Positions 41,021 through 49,705 of a stretch of 64,000 bases of DNA are shown here, in pieces. Origin of the DNA: Emergencia sp. (GTDB lineage Bacteria; Bacillota; Clostridia; Peptostreptococcales; Anaerovoracaceae); assembly GCA_022767345.1 (NCBI GenBank), contig JALEOD010000025.1:1-64000 (forward strand), given 5' to 3'. The notes below the pieces were generated by a model. That model saw only the letters and a list, made by a program, of their open reading frames with translations, had not been told where the DNA came from and searched no databases. A program made the position numbers and the translations under genes. Numbering within the stretch: position 1 is the stretch's first letter; each line of letters opens with the position of its first letter.

Positions 41021-41185
41021 ATGCAGCCGCCGCAGGACGATACAGTCAAAAGAGGCGAGATGCCAGGTGAACAAATGCCGGAAAGTGAACCTGCTCAAAC
41101 TGTATTGAAACAGTTGCTGTTGCTGGCGGCAAGTATTCTGATACTGCTTGGGGGACTTCTGGCAGCGGCATTGTACCGGCGATAA
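41021..41185 (+). CDS. Small single-TM protein, 54 aa
   Basis: ATG 41021 follows GGGAGAAGG. A polar N-terminal half (MQPPQDDTVKRGE..) is followed by one helix (LLLLAASILILLGGLLAAAL) and a basic end, so a tail-anchored type is likely. It is the last gene of the Tad run; function unknown. Confidence 0.55.
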   Translation: MQPPQDDTVKRGEMPGEQMPESEPAQTVLKQLLLLAASILILLGGLLAAALYRR

Positions 41186-41324
41186 GCGCTATTCATCAGC
41201 TTTTTCCAATATCAGAAGGATAGAAAGATTAGACTGATTTCCATGAACTTCCCTAAAAGGAGATGTCTACTTTTTTCTTTGCCGCATATGATGTAATAAT
41301 CATAACTACGGGAGGCAGAAAAAA

Positions 41325-41828
41325 GTGAATAAGAGAAAGATCAGAAGATACCATCGTCAAAGAAAAAATTCAGGGGTGAATCTTTTAGGAATTGTTGGTA
41401 TAATGGTAGTGGCAGTTGTCTGCGGGTATATGACAGCAAGGTTTGTGATCGCGCCGCTTTTGGGCTACGATACGGAAGTTTTGAAGCTGGATTTCCCATC
41501 CAATCTGTTAGATGTCTTTCACAGCGATGACGGGCAGAGCGATGAGAAAGACGCAGAAGACGATGAGGGTAAAGATGAAACTGACGCCGAAAAAGCTGAC
41601 GCAGATGGAGAATATACCTTGCAGTACGGCGTTTTCAGCAGTAAATCGGGGGCCGAGGAGCTGGCAGGAAAACTGAAAACCGAGGACATCGATACGGAGA
41701 TTATAGAGGCGGATGATCAGTTTAAGGTCATCAGCACGCAGCGAGGGACCAAGAAAGAGGCCCTGGCGCTCCTAAAGGATACCGAATCGTCCTATGCCAA
41801 GGGAATTTTTATTACGCAGCTGCCATGA
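41325..41828 (+). CDS. Membrane-anchored SPOR-domain protein
   Basis: The 167-aa protein has a basic N-terminus and one helix (about 18-42). An acidic low-complexity linker (about 65-95, Asp/Glu-rich) leads to a C-terminal SPOR domain (about 96-165, YTLQYGVFSSKSGAEELAGKL). SPOR domains bind denuded glycan strands at septa, so a role in division or spore peptidoglycan is likely. It uses a GTG start (41325) with GGGAGG upstream and is followed 24 bases later by rarA. Confidence 0.8.
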   Translation: MNKRKIRRYHRQRKNSGVNLLGIVGIMVVAVVCGYMTARFVIAPLLGYDTEVLKLDFPSNLLDVFHSDDGQSDEKDAEDDEGKDETDAEKADADGEYTLQYGVFSSKSGAEELAGKLKTEDIDTEIIEADDQFKVISTQRGTKKEALALLKDTESSYAKGIFITQLP

Positions 41829-41852
41829 TACCAATCACTTGAAAGGAACACT

Positions 41853-43145
41853 ATGATACCACTATCGACCCGAATGCGGCCGGATAAACTGGAAGATTTT
41901 GTAGGACAAGAACACTTTCTGTATCCGGGCTCGCTTCTTTACAACGCAATAAAAAACAAGACCTTTGACTCGGCGATTTTTCACGGGCCGTCGGGAACAG
42001 GAAAGACCACGCTGGCTAGAATCATCGCCAATGAAATGGACAGCAGCTTTACAGAAATCAATGCGTCGACAACGGGCACCAAGGAGCTGAAAGAACTAAT
42101 TGAAGGTGCCAGACTGCGCTTTTTCGGATTGGAAAAACGGACAACTTATGTCTATATCGATGAGTTTCACAGGTGGAACAAGCTGCAGCAGGACTCTCTT
42201 TTAAAAGCGCTGGAGGACGGCGTGCTGAAGTTTATTGGCAGCACTACAGAAAATCCTTACTTTGCCATCAACAATGCGGTACTCAGCAGGGTGCGCAATG
42301 TTTATGAGTTTAAGCGCCTTGAGGCGCCGCAGATTAAGAAAATGCTGCTGCGGGCGCTGACGGATACAGAAAAAGGTTTTGGCAATCTGCACATCAAGTA
42401 CGATGAAGAGGCACTGGATATTCTGGCCGATTTGGCCGGCGGCGACGGCAGAGTGTCTCTGGATACCCTGGGCTTTATTGTTGACAATTTGGATTTGTCC
42501 AAGAAAATCACCAAGGAAATGGTTGCAGAAGCCATGCAGAGGAAAATCGGATTTTACAGCAAAGGCGATGATCGGTACAACCTGCTGTCGGCGCTGCAGA
42601 AGTCCATCAGGGGCAGCGATCCGGATGCGGCGATTCATTATTTTGCAAGGCTGGTTGACGGCGGCGCTGATATTCAGATGATTGGAAGAAGGCTTCTTGT
42701 CATTGCCAGTGAGGACATAGGCATGGCGTATCCTTCGGCGATTTCTATCGTTACTTCCTGCATGCAGGCGGCGCTGATGGTAGGCTATCCGGAGGCAGCC
42801 ATCAATTTAGCCCAGGCAGTCATCATGCTGGCGTCAGCACCAAAGTCCAATGCTGCCAGCATGGCATATTTTGAGGCTCTTTCAGATGTTAAAAGCAGAA
42901 ATATAGACGATGTGCCTATGCACCTTATGGACAGCCACTATCAGGGCGCAAAGGATAAAGGAATCGGCAGGGACTACCTCTATCCTCATGATTTCGGCGG
43001 CTACGTGGCGCAGCAGTACCTGCCGGACAATCTGTATGCCGAAGGTGTAAAATATTACAGGCCTACAGCCAACGGCTCGGAAGCCTCTTTTAAGAAATTT
43101 TTAGAAGGATTGGAAGAAAAATATGGCAGAAATCATAAGGGCTGA
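41853..43145 (+). CDS. rarA: Replication-associated recombination protein RarA (MgsA)
   Basis: RarA is an AAA+ ATPase acting at stalled replication forks. The 430-aa protein has RMRPDKLEDFVGQEH at the start, Walker A GPSGTGKTT (about 46-54), Walker B YIDEFHRWNK (family usually DEIHRFNK) and sensor 1 GSTTENPYF. The C-terminal tetramerisation region with PKSN and the HLMDSHYQG.KDKG.GRDYLYPHD segment also fits. It overlaps ispH by 23 bases. Confidence 0.93.
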   Translation: MIPLSTRMRPDKLEDFVGQEHFLYPGSLLYNAIKNKTFDSAIFHGPSGTGKTTLARIIANEMDSSFTEINASTTGTKELKELIEGARLRFFGLEKRTTYVYIDEFHRWNKLQQDSLLKALEDGVLKFIGSTTENPYFAINNAVLSRVRNVYEFKRLEAPQIKKMLLRALTDTEKGFGNLHIKYDEEALDILADLAGGDGRVSLDTLGFIVDNLDLSKKITKEMVAEAMQRKIGFYSKGDDRYNLLSALQKSIRGSDPDAAIHYFARLVDGGADIQMIGRRLLVIASEDIGMAYPSAISIVTSCMQAALMVGYPEAAINLAQAVIMLASAPKSNAASMAYFEALSDVKSRNIDDVPMHLMDSHYQGAKDKGIGRDYLYPHDFGGYVAQQYLPDNLYAEGVKYYRPTANGSEASFKKFLEGLEEKYGRNHKG

Positions 43146-45078
43146 ACACTCCGGCTTTTGCTTCGGCGTACGTCAGGCCATCGATAAAACAGAGGAACAG
43201 ATTGCCCTTAACGGTGAAAGAGATGAGAAAAAGCGGATTTTTACCTGCGGACCATTGATTCACAACCGTTTTGTTACAGATGACTTGGCGGCAAGAGGTG
43301 TGGGCGTGATTGAAAAAGCAAAGGACGCAGAGAGAGGAGACATCGTTATCGTCCGTTCTCACGGTGAAACGAAAGGATTTTTTGATGAGGCGCAGGAGAG
43401 AGGGCTGACTGTAGTCAACGCCACCTGTCCATTTGTAGACAAAATTCACCAGCTGGTTTACAGCGCCTGGCAGGAAGGAAAGACTATCGTCATTGTTGGC
43501 GACAGGAACCACCCGGAGGTAATCGGCATTAACGGCTGGTGCGAGGGGCAGGGGATTATCGTAGGAAGTCGTCTGGAGGCGGAGGCTGTAACCTGCGAAA
43601 AAGTTTTTCTGGTCTGTCAGACGACCATTCAGAAAAAGCTGCTGGATGATGTGATTGAGGTCTTTGAAGAAAAACATATTTTGACAGAAACTAACAATAC
43701 CATCTGTAATGCGACAAAAGAAAGACAGGAATCCTGTAAAAATCTGGCAAAACATGTCGATGCAATGGTGGTTGTTGGAAGCAGAAATAGCTCCAACACC
43801 AAAAAATTGTACGAAATTTCCAGAAAAAACTGCAAAAAATCCTTTTTTATTGAAAATATTCGAGATTTACCATTGAAACAATTGCGAAAATGTAATAAAA
43901 TAGGAGTTGCAGCAGGCGCATCAACACCTGAATGCGTAATTAAGGAGGTTATTGCTAGCATGAGTGAAATGATCACGAACGAAAAAATTTCAATGGAAGA
44001 TTTCATGGACGAAATCGACGCGTCTTTAAGACTACCACGCACTGGCGAGATTGTTGACGGTAAAGTACATCAGGTAACTGAGAAGGAAGTTATCGTGAAC
44101 ATGGGATGCAAAAAGGACGGAATTCTTCCTGTGGAAGAAGTAACATTAGAGGAAGGACAGAAGCTGACTGATTTATTTAAAGAAGGCGATGAGATCCAGG
44201 CGAAGGTTGTCAAGACAGACGACGGCGACGGCGGCATCTTGCTATCAAAGAAAAAGCTTGAAATCAATGAGCATTGGAACGAGATTAACGAAGCTCTTGA
44301 AAATAAATCGATTATTACTGTCAAAGTTGTAAGACAGGTAAACGGCGGTGTAATCGCAGCCTATAAAGAAGTTACCGGATTCATTCCTCTTTCTCAGCTT
44401 TCTGACAAATTCGTAGAAAACGCAGACGAATTTATCGGACAGACTATGGAAGTAAAGGTAAGCAGAGTTGACCAGAAGAGAGGCAGAGTTGTATTCTCCC
44501 GCAAGATTGTTCTCAGCGAAGAAAAACAGCAGAAGATTGCCGCAATCTGGGAAGGTCTGCATGTGGATGACATCGTGGAAGGTACTGTAATGAGATTTAC
44601 TGATTACGGCGCATTCATCGATCTTGGCGGAATTGACGGACTGCTTCACATCTCCGAAATTTCCTGGGGTAAACTGAAACATCCGCAGGAAGTTCTCCAG
44701 ATTGGCGATACCGTTAAGGTGAAGATTCTGGCAATGAACGAAGAAAAAGGAAAGATTTCCTTAGGTCTGAAGCAGACTATGCCAGAACCATGGTCCGTAA
44801 TCGACGAGACTTATCAGGTTGGACAGGTTGTTTCCGGCAAGGTTGTACAGATTAAAGAGTACGGTGCATTTATTGAATTAGAGCCGGGTCTTGACGGTCT
44901 GGTACATATTTCCGAAGTTGCACACAAGAGAGTGACCAACATTGCTGATGAACTTTCCATCGGACAGGATGTCAACGCGAAGATTCTGGAAATCGACAAA
45001 GAAAGAAAGAGAATCAGCCTGAGCATTAAAGAAACTTTAGACGCTGATGCTGAAGAAGTTGTTTCCGAAGAAGAATAA
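43123..45078 (+). CDS. ispH: Fused HMBPP reductase (IspH) and ribosomal protein S1
   Basis: Residues 1-278 form IspH, last step of the MEP isoprenoid pathway, with [4Fe-4S] cysteines C13, C102 and C195 and HxxNP-like segments. Residues about 280-651 carry four S1 RNA-binding repeats (beginning GEIVDGKVHQVTEKEV, GFIPLSQLS, GTVMRFTDYGAFIDLGG and GKVVQIKEYGAFIELEPG). The fusion is known in Clostridia. An in-frame ATG at 43960 (Met280) follows AAGGAGG, so S1 may also be made alone. The region around 43650-43950 is more AT-rich than both halves. Confidence 0.92.
   Translation: MAEIIRAEHSGFCFGVRQAIDKTEEQIALNGERDEKKRIFTCGPLIHNRFVTDDLAARGVGVIEKAKDAERGDIVIVRSHGETKGFFDEAQERGLTVVNATCPFVDKIHQLVYSAWQEGKTIVIVGDRNHPEVIGINGWCEGQGIIVGSRLEAEAVTCEKVFLVCQTTIQKKLLDDVIEVFEEKHILTETNNTICNATKERQESCKNLAKHVDAMVVVGSRNSSNTKKLYEISRKNCKKSFFIENIRDLPLKQLRKCNKIGVAAGASTPECVIKEVIASMSEMITNEKISMEDFMDEIDASLRLPRTGEIVDGKVHQVTEKEVIVNMGCKKDGILPVEEVTLEEGQKLTDLFKEGDEIQAKVVKTDDGDGGILLSKKKLEINEHWNEINEALENKSIITVKVVRQVNGGVIAAYKEVTGFIPLSQLSDKFVENADEFIGQTMEVKVSRVDQKRGRVVFSRKIVLSEEKQQKIAAIWEGLHVDDIVEGTVMRFTDYGAFIDLGGIDGLLHISEISWGKLKHPQEVLQIGDTVKVKILAMNEEKGKISLGLKQTMPEPWSVIDETYQVGQVVSGKVVQIKEYGAFIELEPGLDGLVHISEVAHKRVTNIADELSIGQDVNAKILEIDKERKRISLSIKETLDADAEEVVSEEE
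43942..43962 (+). promoter_or_regulatory. Internal ribosome-binding site and start codon for free S1
   Basis: AAGGAGG at 43942-43948 lies 11 bases before ATG 43960, in frame exactly at the boundary between the IspH and S1 parts. A separate 372-aa S1 product is plausible. Confidence 0.5.
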
Positions 45079-45098
45079 TGTAGGAAAACGATGAAAAT

Positions 45099-45137
45099 AG
45101 CTCCCAAAGCCTTTTAACGGCTTTGGGGGCTTTCTTA
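45099..45137 (+). terminator. Terminator after ispH-S1
   Basis: CCCAAAGCC pairs with GGCTTTGGG across TTTTAAC and is followed by GGCTTTCTT. The convergent gene starts its stop at 45181. Confidence 0.8.
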
Positions 45138-45180
45138 ATTTTCTCCCAAATGCAAGGCTTTTTTGCCCATTTTCATTGTA

Positions 45181-46023
45181 TCATCGGATGGCGGAGGGAA
45201 AAGGATAAACCAGATGGATTTGTTTGACACCGGCAATGCCGTATACCGGTTCTTTGTGATGCAGCGCCTGATAGCCGTGGCGGGGATGGACGAAGATGGA
45301 ATCCTCTTCAGGATTTCTGCGGTCGATGGCCGAGAGGACAGCATCTAACATCTCCGGCGGATAGGACGTTTTTGCATGGGAAGCCAGAATGCTGCGGACA
45401 GGAAACTTCTCCTTTAACAGCTGCAGGCGAGCAGAAAGCACCTCCGGCGGAGCGCTGTGGTCGAACATCATCCATAGACTTTTATCGATGGTATCACCTG
45501 CCATCAGTGTGCCGCTCATATGATCGAAGACGGAAAGGGAGCCTTTAGAGTGACCGGGTAGAAAAAAGACTTCAAGAATGCGGTCTCCCAAATCAAAAAT
45601 CTGACCATTGCGGGCAGGCTGAAAGGGAACCTGCTTATAAGTCAGGTAAGCTTCTTCATTAAAGTTTTCGGGGAAAGGTGCAGGGGTTTTTCCGGCAGCA
45701 TGGCGCTTTCTCAAAAAAGCCAGCATGCTTTCTTTGTCACGCTGGTAGGAGTTGTAGATAGCATATTCGTCCGGATGGATAAAAGCAGCTTGGGAAAAGC
45801 AGAAATTGCCGCCACTGTGATCAAGGTGTCCGTGGGTATTGATAATGATAAGCGGCAGCTTTGTCAGCGTGCGGATGAAGGCAGGCAGATCGCAGAAGCC
45901 GTAGCCGGTATCCACAAGGAGAGAACTTTTGCTTCCTAAAATCAGGGTGCAGCAGACACCCGCATTTTCGTAAATATGGTAAATGCCAGGTGATACGCAG
46001 CTGGCAGTGAAGTATTCGTCCAT
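45181..46023 (-). CDS. Metallo-beta-lactamase-fold hydrolase
   Basis: The 280-aa protein has the metal motif THGHLDHSGG (about 63-72). A further His lies in LPGHSKGSLSVF, the Asp in LMAGDTID, and a late His in ILASHAKT. The fold covers glyoxalase II, lactonases and other hydrolases; the substrate is unknown. ATG 46023 has AAGGAG and is preferred over 46059. It is a stand-alone gene, convergent with ispH-S1. Confidence 0.85.
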   Translation of the reverse strand: MDEYFTASCVSPGIYHIYENAGVCCTLILGSKSSLLVDTGYGFCDLPAFIRTLTKLPLIIINTHGHLDHSGGNFCFSQAAFIHPDEYAIYNSYQRDKESMLAFLRKRHAAGKTPAPFPENFNEEAYLTYKQVPFQPARNGQIFDLGDRILEVFFLPGHSKGSLSVFDHMSGTLMAGDTIDKSLWMMFDHSAPPEVLSARLQLLKEKFPVRSILASHAKTSYPPEMLDAVLSAIDRRNPEEDSIFVHPRHGYQALHHKEPVYGIAGVKQIHLVYPFPSAIR

Positions 46024-46127
46024 GATACAGTCTCCTTTTGCATTGATGTTTTCCTTCATTTTAGCATATATAAAAGATTTTTTCTATGGACAGCTGAAAT
46101 TTGAAGATATTCCCTGTGCTGAAAGGA

Positions 46128-46156
46128 TTGTATATCGGCATGGAATTTAGTATAAT
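46128..46156 (+). promoter_or_regulatory. SigA promoter of the SUFU-domain gene
   Basis: TTGTAT (46128-46133) and TATAAT (46151-46156) are 17 bases apart, 38 bases before ATG 46194. Confidence 0.7.
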
Positions 46157-46193
46157 ATGAATAATGGGCTTAGAAAGTAGGGAGGAAGGACAG

Positions 46194-47207
46194 ATGGACA
46201 AAGAACTGCTGAATCAGCTCCACGAGGAAGATAAGCACGATGAAATCATAAAGCTGCTGGAAAGCCAGGAGACGGAACACGATTATGATACAATCTGCTA
46301 TCTTGCGAGAGCATATAATAATAGAGGAAAAGACGGCGACTATGATAAGGCTGCGGATTTGCTGCTGATGGTCTGCGATTTCGGAAAAGAAGATCCACTG
46401 TGGCATTATCGGTTAGGCTACGCCTATTTTTTCAGTGAACGTTATGAGGATGCGATGATGGCCTTTGAGGAATCGCTGCGGCTGGATCCTTCTGATCAGG
46501 ATGTAGATTTTTTCGTGACGCAGTGCAAGGAACAGATTTTGAGGCGCAACGGACTTATCGATGATGAAATGGAGCCGGAAGTATATACCAGCGAAGAAGA
46601 GGAAATCATAGAGACGTACATAGAAGAAACCTTTGGAGAATTTGAAAGCGTGTTTCATGAGTTGATTTCGCCGGATATTCATGTGGATATCTGTGTCATT
46701 CCACCTACAGAGGAGCGAAATTTTTATACGCTGGTGTCCATGGGAATGGGCGCCCACCCCATGAACGTGCCGGAAGAACTTTCCGAATATAAGCTGCAGA
46801 GAGCGGAGCTTGTCATCTGTCTGCCGCCTTACTGGAATCTCGAAAGTGAGAAGGAAGAGTGGTATTGGCCGATCAGACTGCTCAAGGTTCTTGCCAGACT
46901 GCCGATACAGGAGGATGCATGGCTGGGATGGGGGCATACCATCGACAACGGGGAAGGCTTTGATGAAAGCACGCAGCTTTGCGGCAGCATGCTGATTACG
47001 CCAGTTATCTTCGATGAGGAGGAATATGTTTGTACATTGTCAGAAGACGAGGAAGTCAATTTTTACCAAATTATTCCTCTTTACAGGGAAGAAATGGATT
47101 TCAAGATGCAGCACGGCGCTGATGACCTTTTAAAACAGATGGATGGCAGAGTTCTAGTAGTGGATCCGAAGCGGCAGAAATTTTCACCGGAAATACTGCT
47201 CAGTTAA
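46194..47207 (+). CDS. TPR protein with a suppressor-of-fused (SUFU) domain
   Basis: The 337-aa cytoplasmic protein has an N-terminal alpha-helical part (about 1-110) with TPR-like repeats (WHYRLGYAYFFSERYEDAMMAFEESLRLDPSD). A C-terminal SUFU-type domain (about 140-335, with ELVICLPPYWNL and WYWPIRLLKVLARLP) follows. Bacterial SUFU domains are often linked to immunity against secreted toxins, but no toxin is near here. ATG 46194 with GGAGGAAGGAC is preferred over 46164. Confidence 0.8.
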   Translation: MDKELLNQLHEEDKHDEIIKLLESQETEHDYDTICYLARAYNNRGKDGDYDKAADLLLMVCDFGKEDPLWHYRLGYAYFFSERYEDAMMAFEESLRLDPSDQDVDFFVTQCKEQILRRNGLIDDEMEPEVYTSEEEEIIETYIEETFGEFESVFHELISPDIHVDICVIPPTEERNFYTLVSMGMGAHPMNVPEELSEYKLQRAELVICLPPYWNLESEKEEWYWPIRLLKVLARLPIQEDAWLGWGHTIDNGEGFDESTQLCGSMLITPVIFDEEEYVCTLSEDEEVNFYQIIPLYREEMDFKMQHGADDLLKQMDGRVLVVDPKRQKFSPEILLS

Positions 47208-47296
47208 CAGCGTGAAAGCCAATTACCGAATAATACCTTTCATATTTTTCGCAGCAGGTCAGATAATAAGCTTAGAAAAAAGAAAGGAGTGCAGGT

Positions 47297-47590
47297 ATGA
47301 AAAAGACTAGATTTTTTCTAATGGCTTTATTACTGGTGACGATGCTTGTATTCACCAGCTGCGGAAATGACGACAATAATGACAACGCCTCTGACAATCC
47401 GTCAAACAATATGGAACAGGATGTCAAAGACGGTGCCGAAGATGTCAAAGACAACGCTGAGGATTTAGGCGATGATATGAAAGACGGCGTTGAAAACGCG
47501 GCTGATGATGTAGAAGATGCTTTGGATCCTGACGATGGTGACAAGGCAAGAACAGACGACGGCGACAATGATGCAAAGACAGCAGAGTAA
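47297..47590 (+). CDS. Small acidic lipoprotein
   Basis: The 97-aa preprotein has a lipobox LVFTSC (Cys22) after a signal helix, so it is lipid-anchored outside. The mature part is Asp/Asn-rich with VKDGAEDVKDNAEDLGDD-type repeats, predicted helical and highly acidic. AGAAAGGAG precedes ATG 47297. It may bind calcium or cationic wall components; this is inference. Confidence 0.75.
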   Translation: MKKTRFFLMALLLVTMLVFTSCGNDDNNDNASDNPSNNMEQDVKDGAEDVKDNAEDLGDDMKDGVENAADDVEDALDPDDGDKARTDDGDNDAKTAE

Positions 47591-47629
47591 CAGCCAAAAG
47601 AATCCCGCCGAAGCAGGCAGAGGACAAAG

Positions 47630-47653
47630 CGCAGGGAAATACCCTGCGTTTTG
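47630..47653 (+). terminator. Terminator after the lipoprotein gene
   Basis: CGCAGGG and CCCTGCG surround AAATA and are followed by TTTT. Confidence 0.75.
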
Positions 47654-47683
47654 AATTTATTCTGGTAATGAGGAGCGTTTTCG

Positions 47684-47691
47684 TATACAAT
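47684..47691 (+). promoter_or_regulatory. -10 region of rnr, very close to the start codon
   Basis: TATACAAT (47684-47691) lies seven bases before ATG 47698, and no Shine-Dalgarno site precedes that ATG. A -35-like TTCTGG lies 18 bases upstream. The mRNA may begin at the start codon itself. Confidence 0.45.
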
Positions 47692-47697
47692 AGAACT

Positions 47698-49659
47698 ATG
47701 AAAAAGAGAAGAGAGAAACAGTTTTACACACCGGGGACTGAGAAACTGATCGGTGTACTTGACAAAACGAAATCGGGATTCGGATTTGTCCGCCAGGAAG
47801 AGGGCGGAGATATTTTTATTGGAAGAAACAATATGTACGGCGCGATGCACGGAGATACCGTTTCTGTGGATTTGCTGCCGGAACAGTTTCGGACCCGAAA
47901 CAGAGAGGGCATCATAGATAAAATTTTGGAAAGAGCCACCACGGAGGTGGTGGGAACTTTTCAGAAAAACAAGCGGTTTGGCTTTGTAATTTCAGATGAT
48001 AAGAGAAATCACGATGACGTATTCATCAAGAAAGCAGATTTTCGCGGCGCACAGAACGGAGACAAGGTAGTTGCGAAGATTACCAGATATCCTGAGAAAA
48101 ATGTCAGTGCGGAGGGAAAAATCACGGAGATTATTTCCCGCTTTGGAGAAACTGGCGGAGAAATCAAAGCGCTGATCCGGGCAAACGGTCTTTATGAGAC
48201 TTTTCCAAGCAGAGTCAATGCGGAGGCAAAGGCAAGAGCCAGGGAAGAGATTACAGCTGAGGAAATCGGAAGACGGCGGGATTTGCGGAAAAAAACGATT
48301 ATCACCATAGACGGCGCGTCGGCCAAGGATTTGGACGATGGTGTATCCGTTGAGATGATGCCGTCAGGGAATTTCCTTCTGGGTGTGCATATCGCCGATG
48401 TCAGTCATTATGTAGCAGCAGACGGCTATTTGGACAAGGAGGCGCTGAAGCGGGGCAACAGCGTGTATCTTTTAAGCAGGGTAGTGCCTATGCTGCCGAA
48501 GAGGCTTTCCAACGGAATCTGCAGTCTCAATGAAGGAGAGGACAGACTGACCCTGACCTGTCAGATGGAAATTGATGGAAGCGGCAGGGTGGTGCACTAT
48601 GAAATTTTTGAAAGTGTTATCTGTTCCAAAGCGAGGATGGTTTACGATGATGTTTCGGATATTCTGGAGTGCAGTGATAAAGCGCTGATTGAAAAATACC
48701 GGGATATTTACGATGATCTTCTTGCTATGGGACGCCTTGCGGAAATTCTCAGAAAGAAGAGAAAAGAAAAGGGCAGTCTGGATTTTGACTTTGATGAAGC
48801 GGAGATAGAGCTGGATGAAGAGGAAGTGCCGGTGACCATCGGAATTTCCGAAAGGCGTACTGCCAACAGGCTCATTGAGGAATTCATGCTGGCTGCAAAT
48901 CAGACCGTGGCGGAGCACTTTTACTGGATGGAATATCCTTTTGTTTACCGCGTTCATGAGAAACCGGATACGGACAAAATCGTGGAACTGAAAGCATTTT
49001 TAGGCGGATTTGGCATCAACCTGCCGGGAAATCCGGGCAATGTTCATCCAAAAGCTCTGAACGATATTCTGCAGAAAATAGAGGGGATGCCTTATGAAAA
49101 TATTGTCAGTACGGTGATGCTGCGCTCCATGAAAAAAGCCTTTTACAGTACCGATTGTCAGGGGCATTTTGGATTATCCTTTCCGTATTACTGTCATTTC
49201 ACTTCGCCCATTCGAAGATATCCGGATTTGTGTATTCACCGGATTATCAAGGATTCGATAAACGGACGGGCAGATGAGCAGAAACTGAAAAAATACAAAG
49301 CCGACGCCCAGGCAGCGGCAGAAATCGCTTCTTTGACTGAGCGGAAGGCCCAGAGTCTGGAGCGGGAAGTCCTGAAGATGAAGAAAGCGCAGTACATGCA
49401 GCAGTATATCGGAGAAACTTTCGAGGGCGTCATCAGCGGTGTAACTAATTTTGGCATTTATGTACAGCTGCCTAACACTGTGGAGGGCATGGTGCGTCTT
49501 GACAGTCTTCGTGACGATTATTACGATTACGAGGAAGGAAAGTATCGGGTAATCGGCAGACTCAGCCGCAACATTTACGCACTGGGAGACAGGGTTACCA
49601 TAGAGGTACTGGCTGCAAGCCCCGAAGAAAAACAGATTGATTTTTTAATCGTATCATAA
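47698..49659 (+). CDS. rnr: Ribonuclease R
   Basis: RNase R is a processive 3'-5' exoribonuclease. The 653-aa protein has two cold-shock domains (about 10-150), an RNB domain with the catalytic Asp cluster in DGASAKDLDD (about 202-211) and CHFTSPIRRYPDL, and a C-terminal S1 domain (about 575-650, GVISGVTNFGIYVQLPN). It is shorter than the 700-800 aa of many homologues. ATG 47698 is chosen over 47668; see the possible leaderless start. It is adjacent to a convergent phosphoesterase gene. Confidence 0.93.
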   Translation: MKKRREKQFYTPGTEKLIGVLDKTKSGFGFVRQEEGGDIFIGRNNMYGAMHGDTVSVDLLPEQFRTRNREGIIDKILERATTEVVGTFQKNKRFGFVISDDKRNHDDVFIKKADFRGAQNGDKVVAKITRYPEKNVSAEGKITEIISRFGETGGEIKALIRANGLYETFPSRVNAEAKARAREEITAEEIGRRRDLRKKTIITIDGASAKDLDDGVSVEMMPSGNFLLGVHIADVSHYVAADGYLDKEALKRGNSVYLLSRVVPMLPKRLSNGICSLNEGEDRLTLTCQMEIDGSGRVVHYEIFESVICSKARMVYDDVSDILECSDKALIEKYRDIYDDLLAMGRLAEILRKKRKEKGSLDFDFDEAEIELDEEEVPVTIGISERRTANRLIEEFMLAANQTVAEHFYWMEYPFVYRVHEKPDTDKIVELKAFLGGFGINLPGNPGNVHPKALNDILQKIEGMPYENIVSTVMLRSMKKAFYSTDCQGHFGLSFPYYCHFTSPIRRYPDLCIHRIIKDSINGRADEQKLKKYKADAQAAAEIASLTERKAQSLEREVLKMKKAQYMQQYIGETFEGVISGVTNFGIYVQLPNTVEGMVRLDSLRDDYYDYEEGKYRVIGRLSRNIYALGDRVTIEVLAASPEEKQIDFLIVS

Positions 49660-49669
49660 TATGAGAGCG

Positions 49670-49705
49670 AGAAGTGCACATCAGAAGAGGTGCACTTCTT
49701 TTAAT
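49670..49705. terminator. Bidirectional terminator between rnr and the phosphoesterase gene
   Basis: AGAAGTGCAC pairs with GTGCACTTCT across a 12-base loop, with T- and A-rich flanks. Confidence 0.85.

Noticed and set aside
43123-45078. Assembly error joining ispH and S1
   Set aside because: The frame is continuous through both domains, and this fusion is known in Clostridia.
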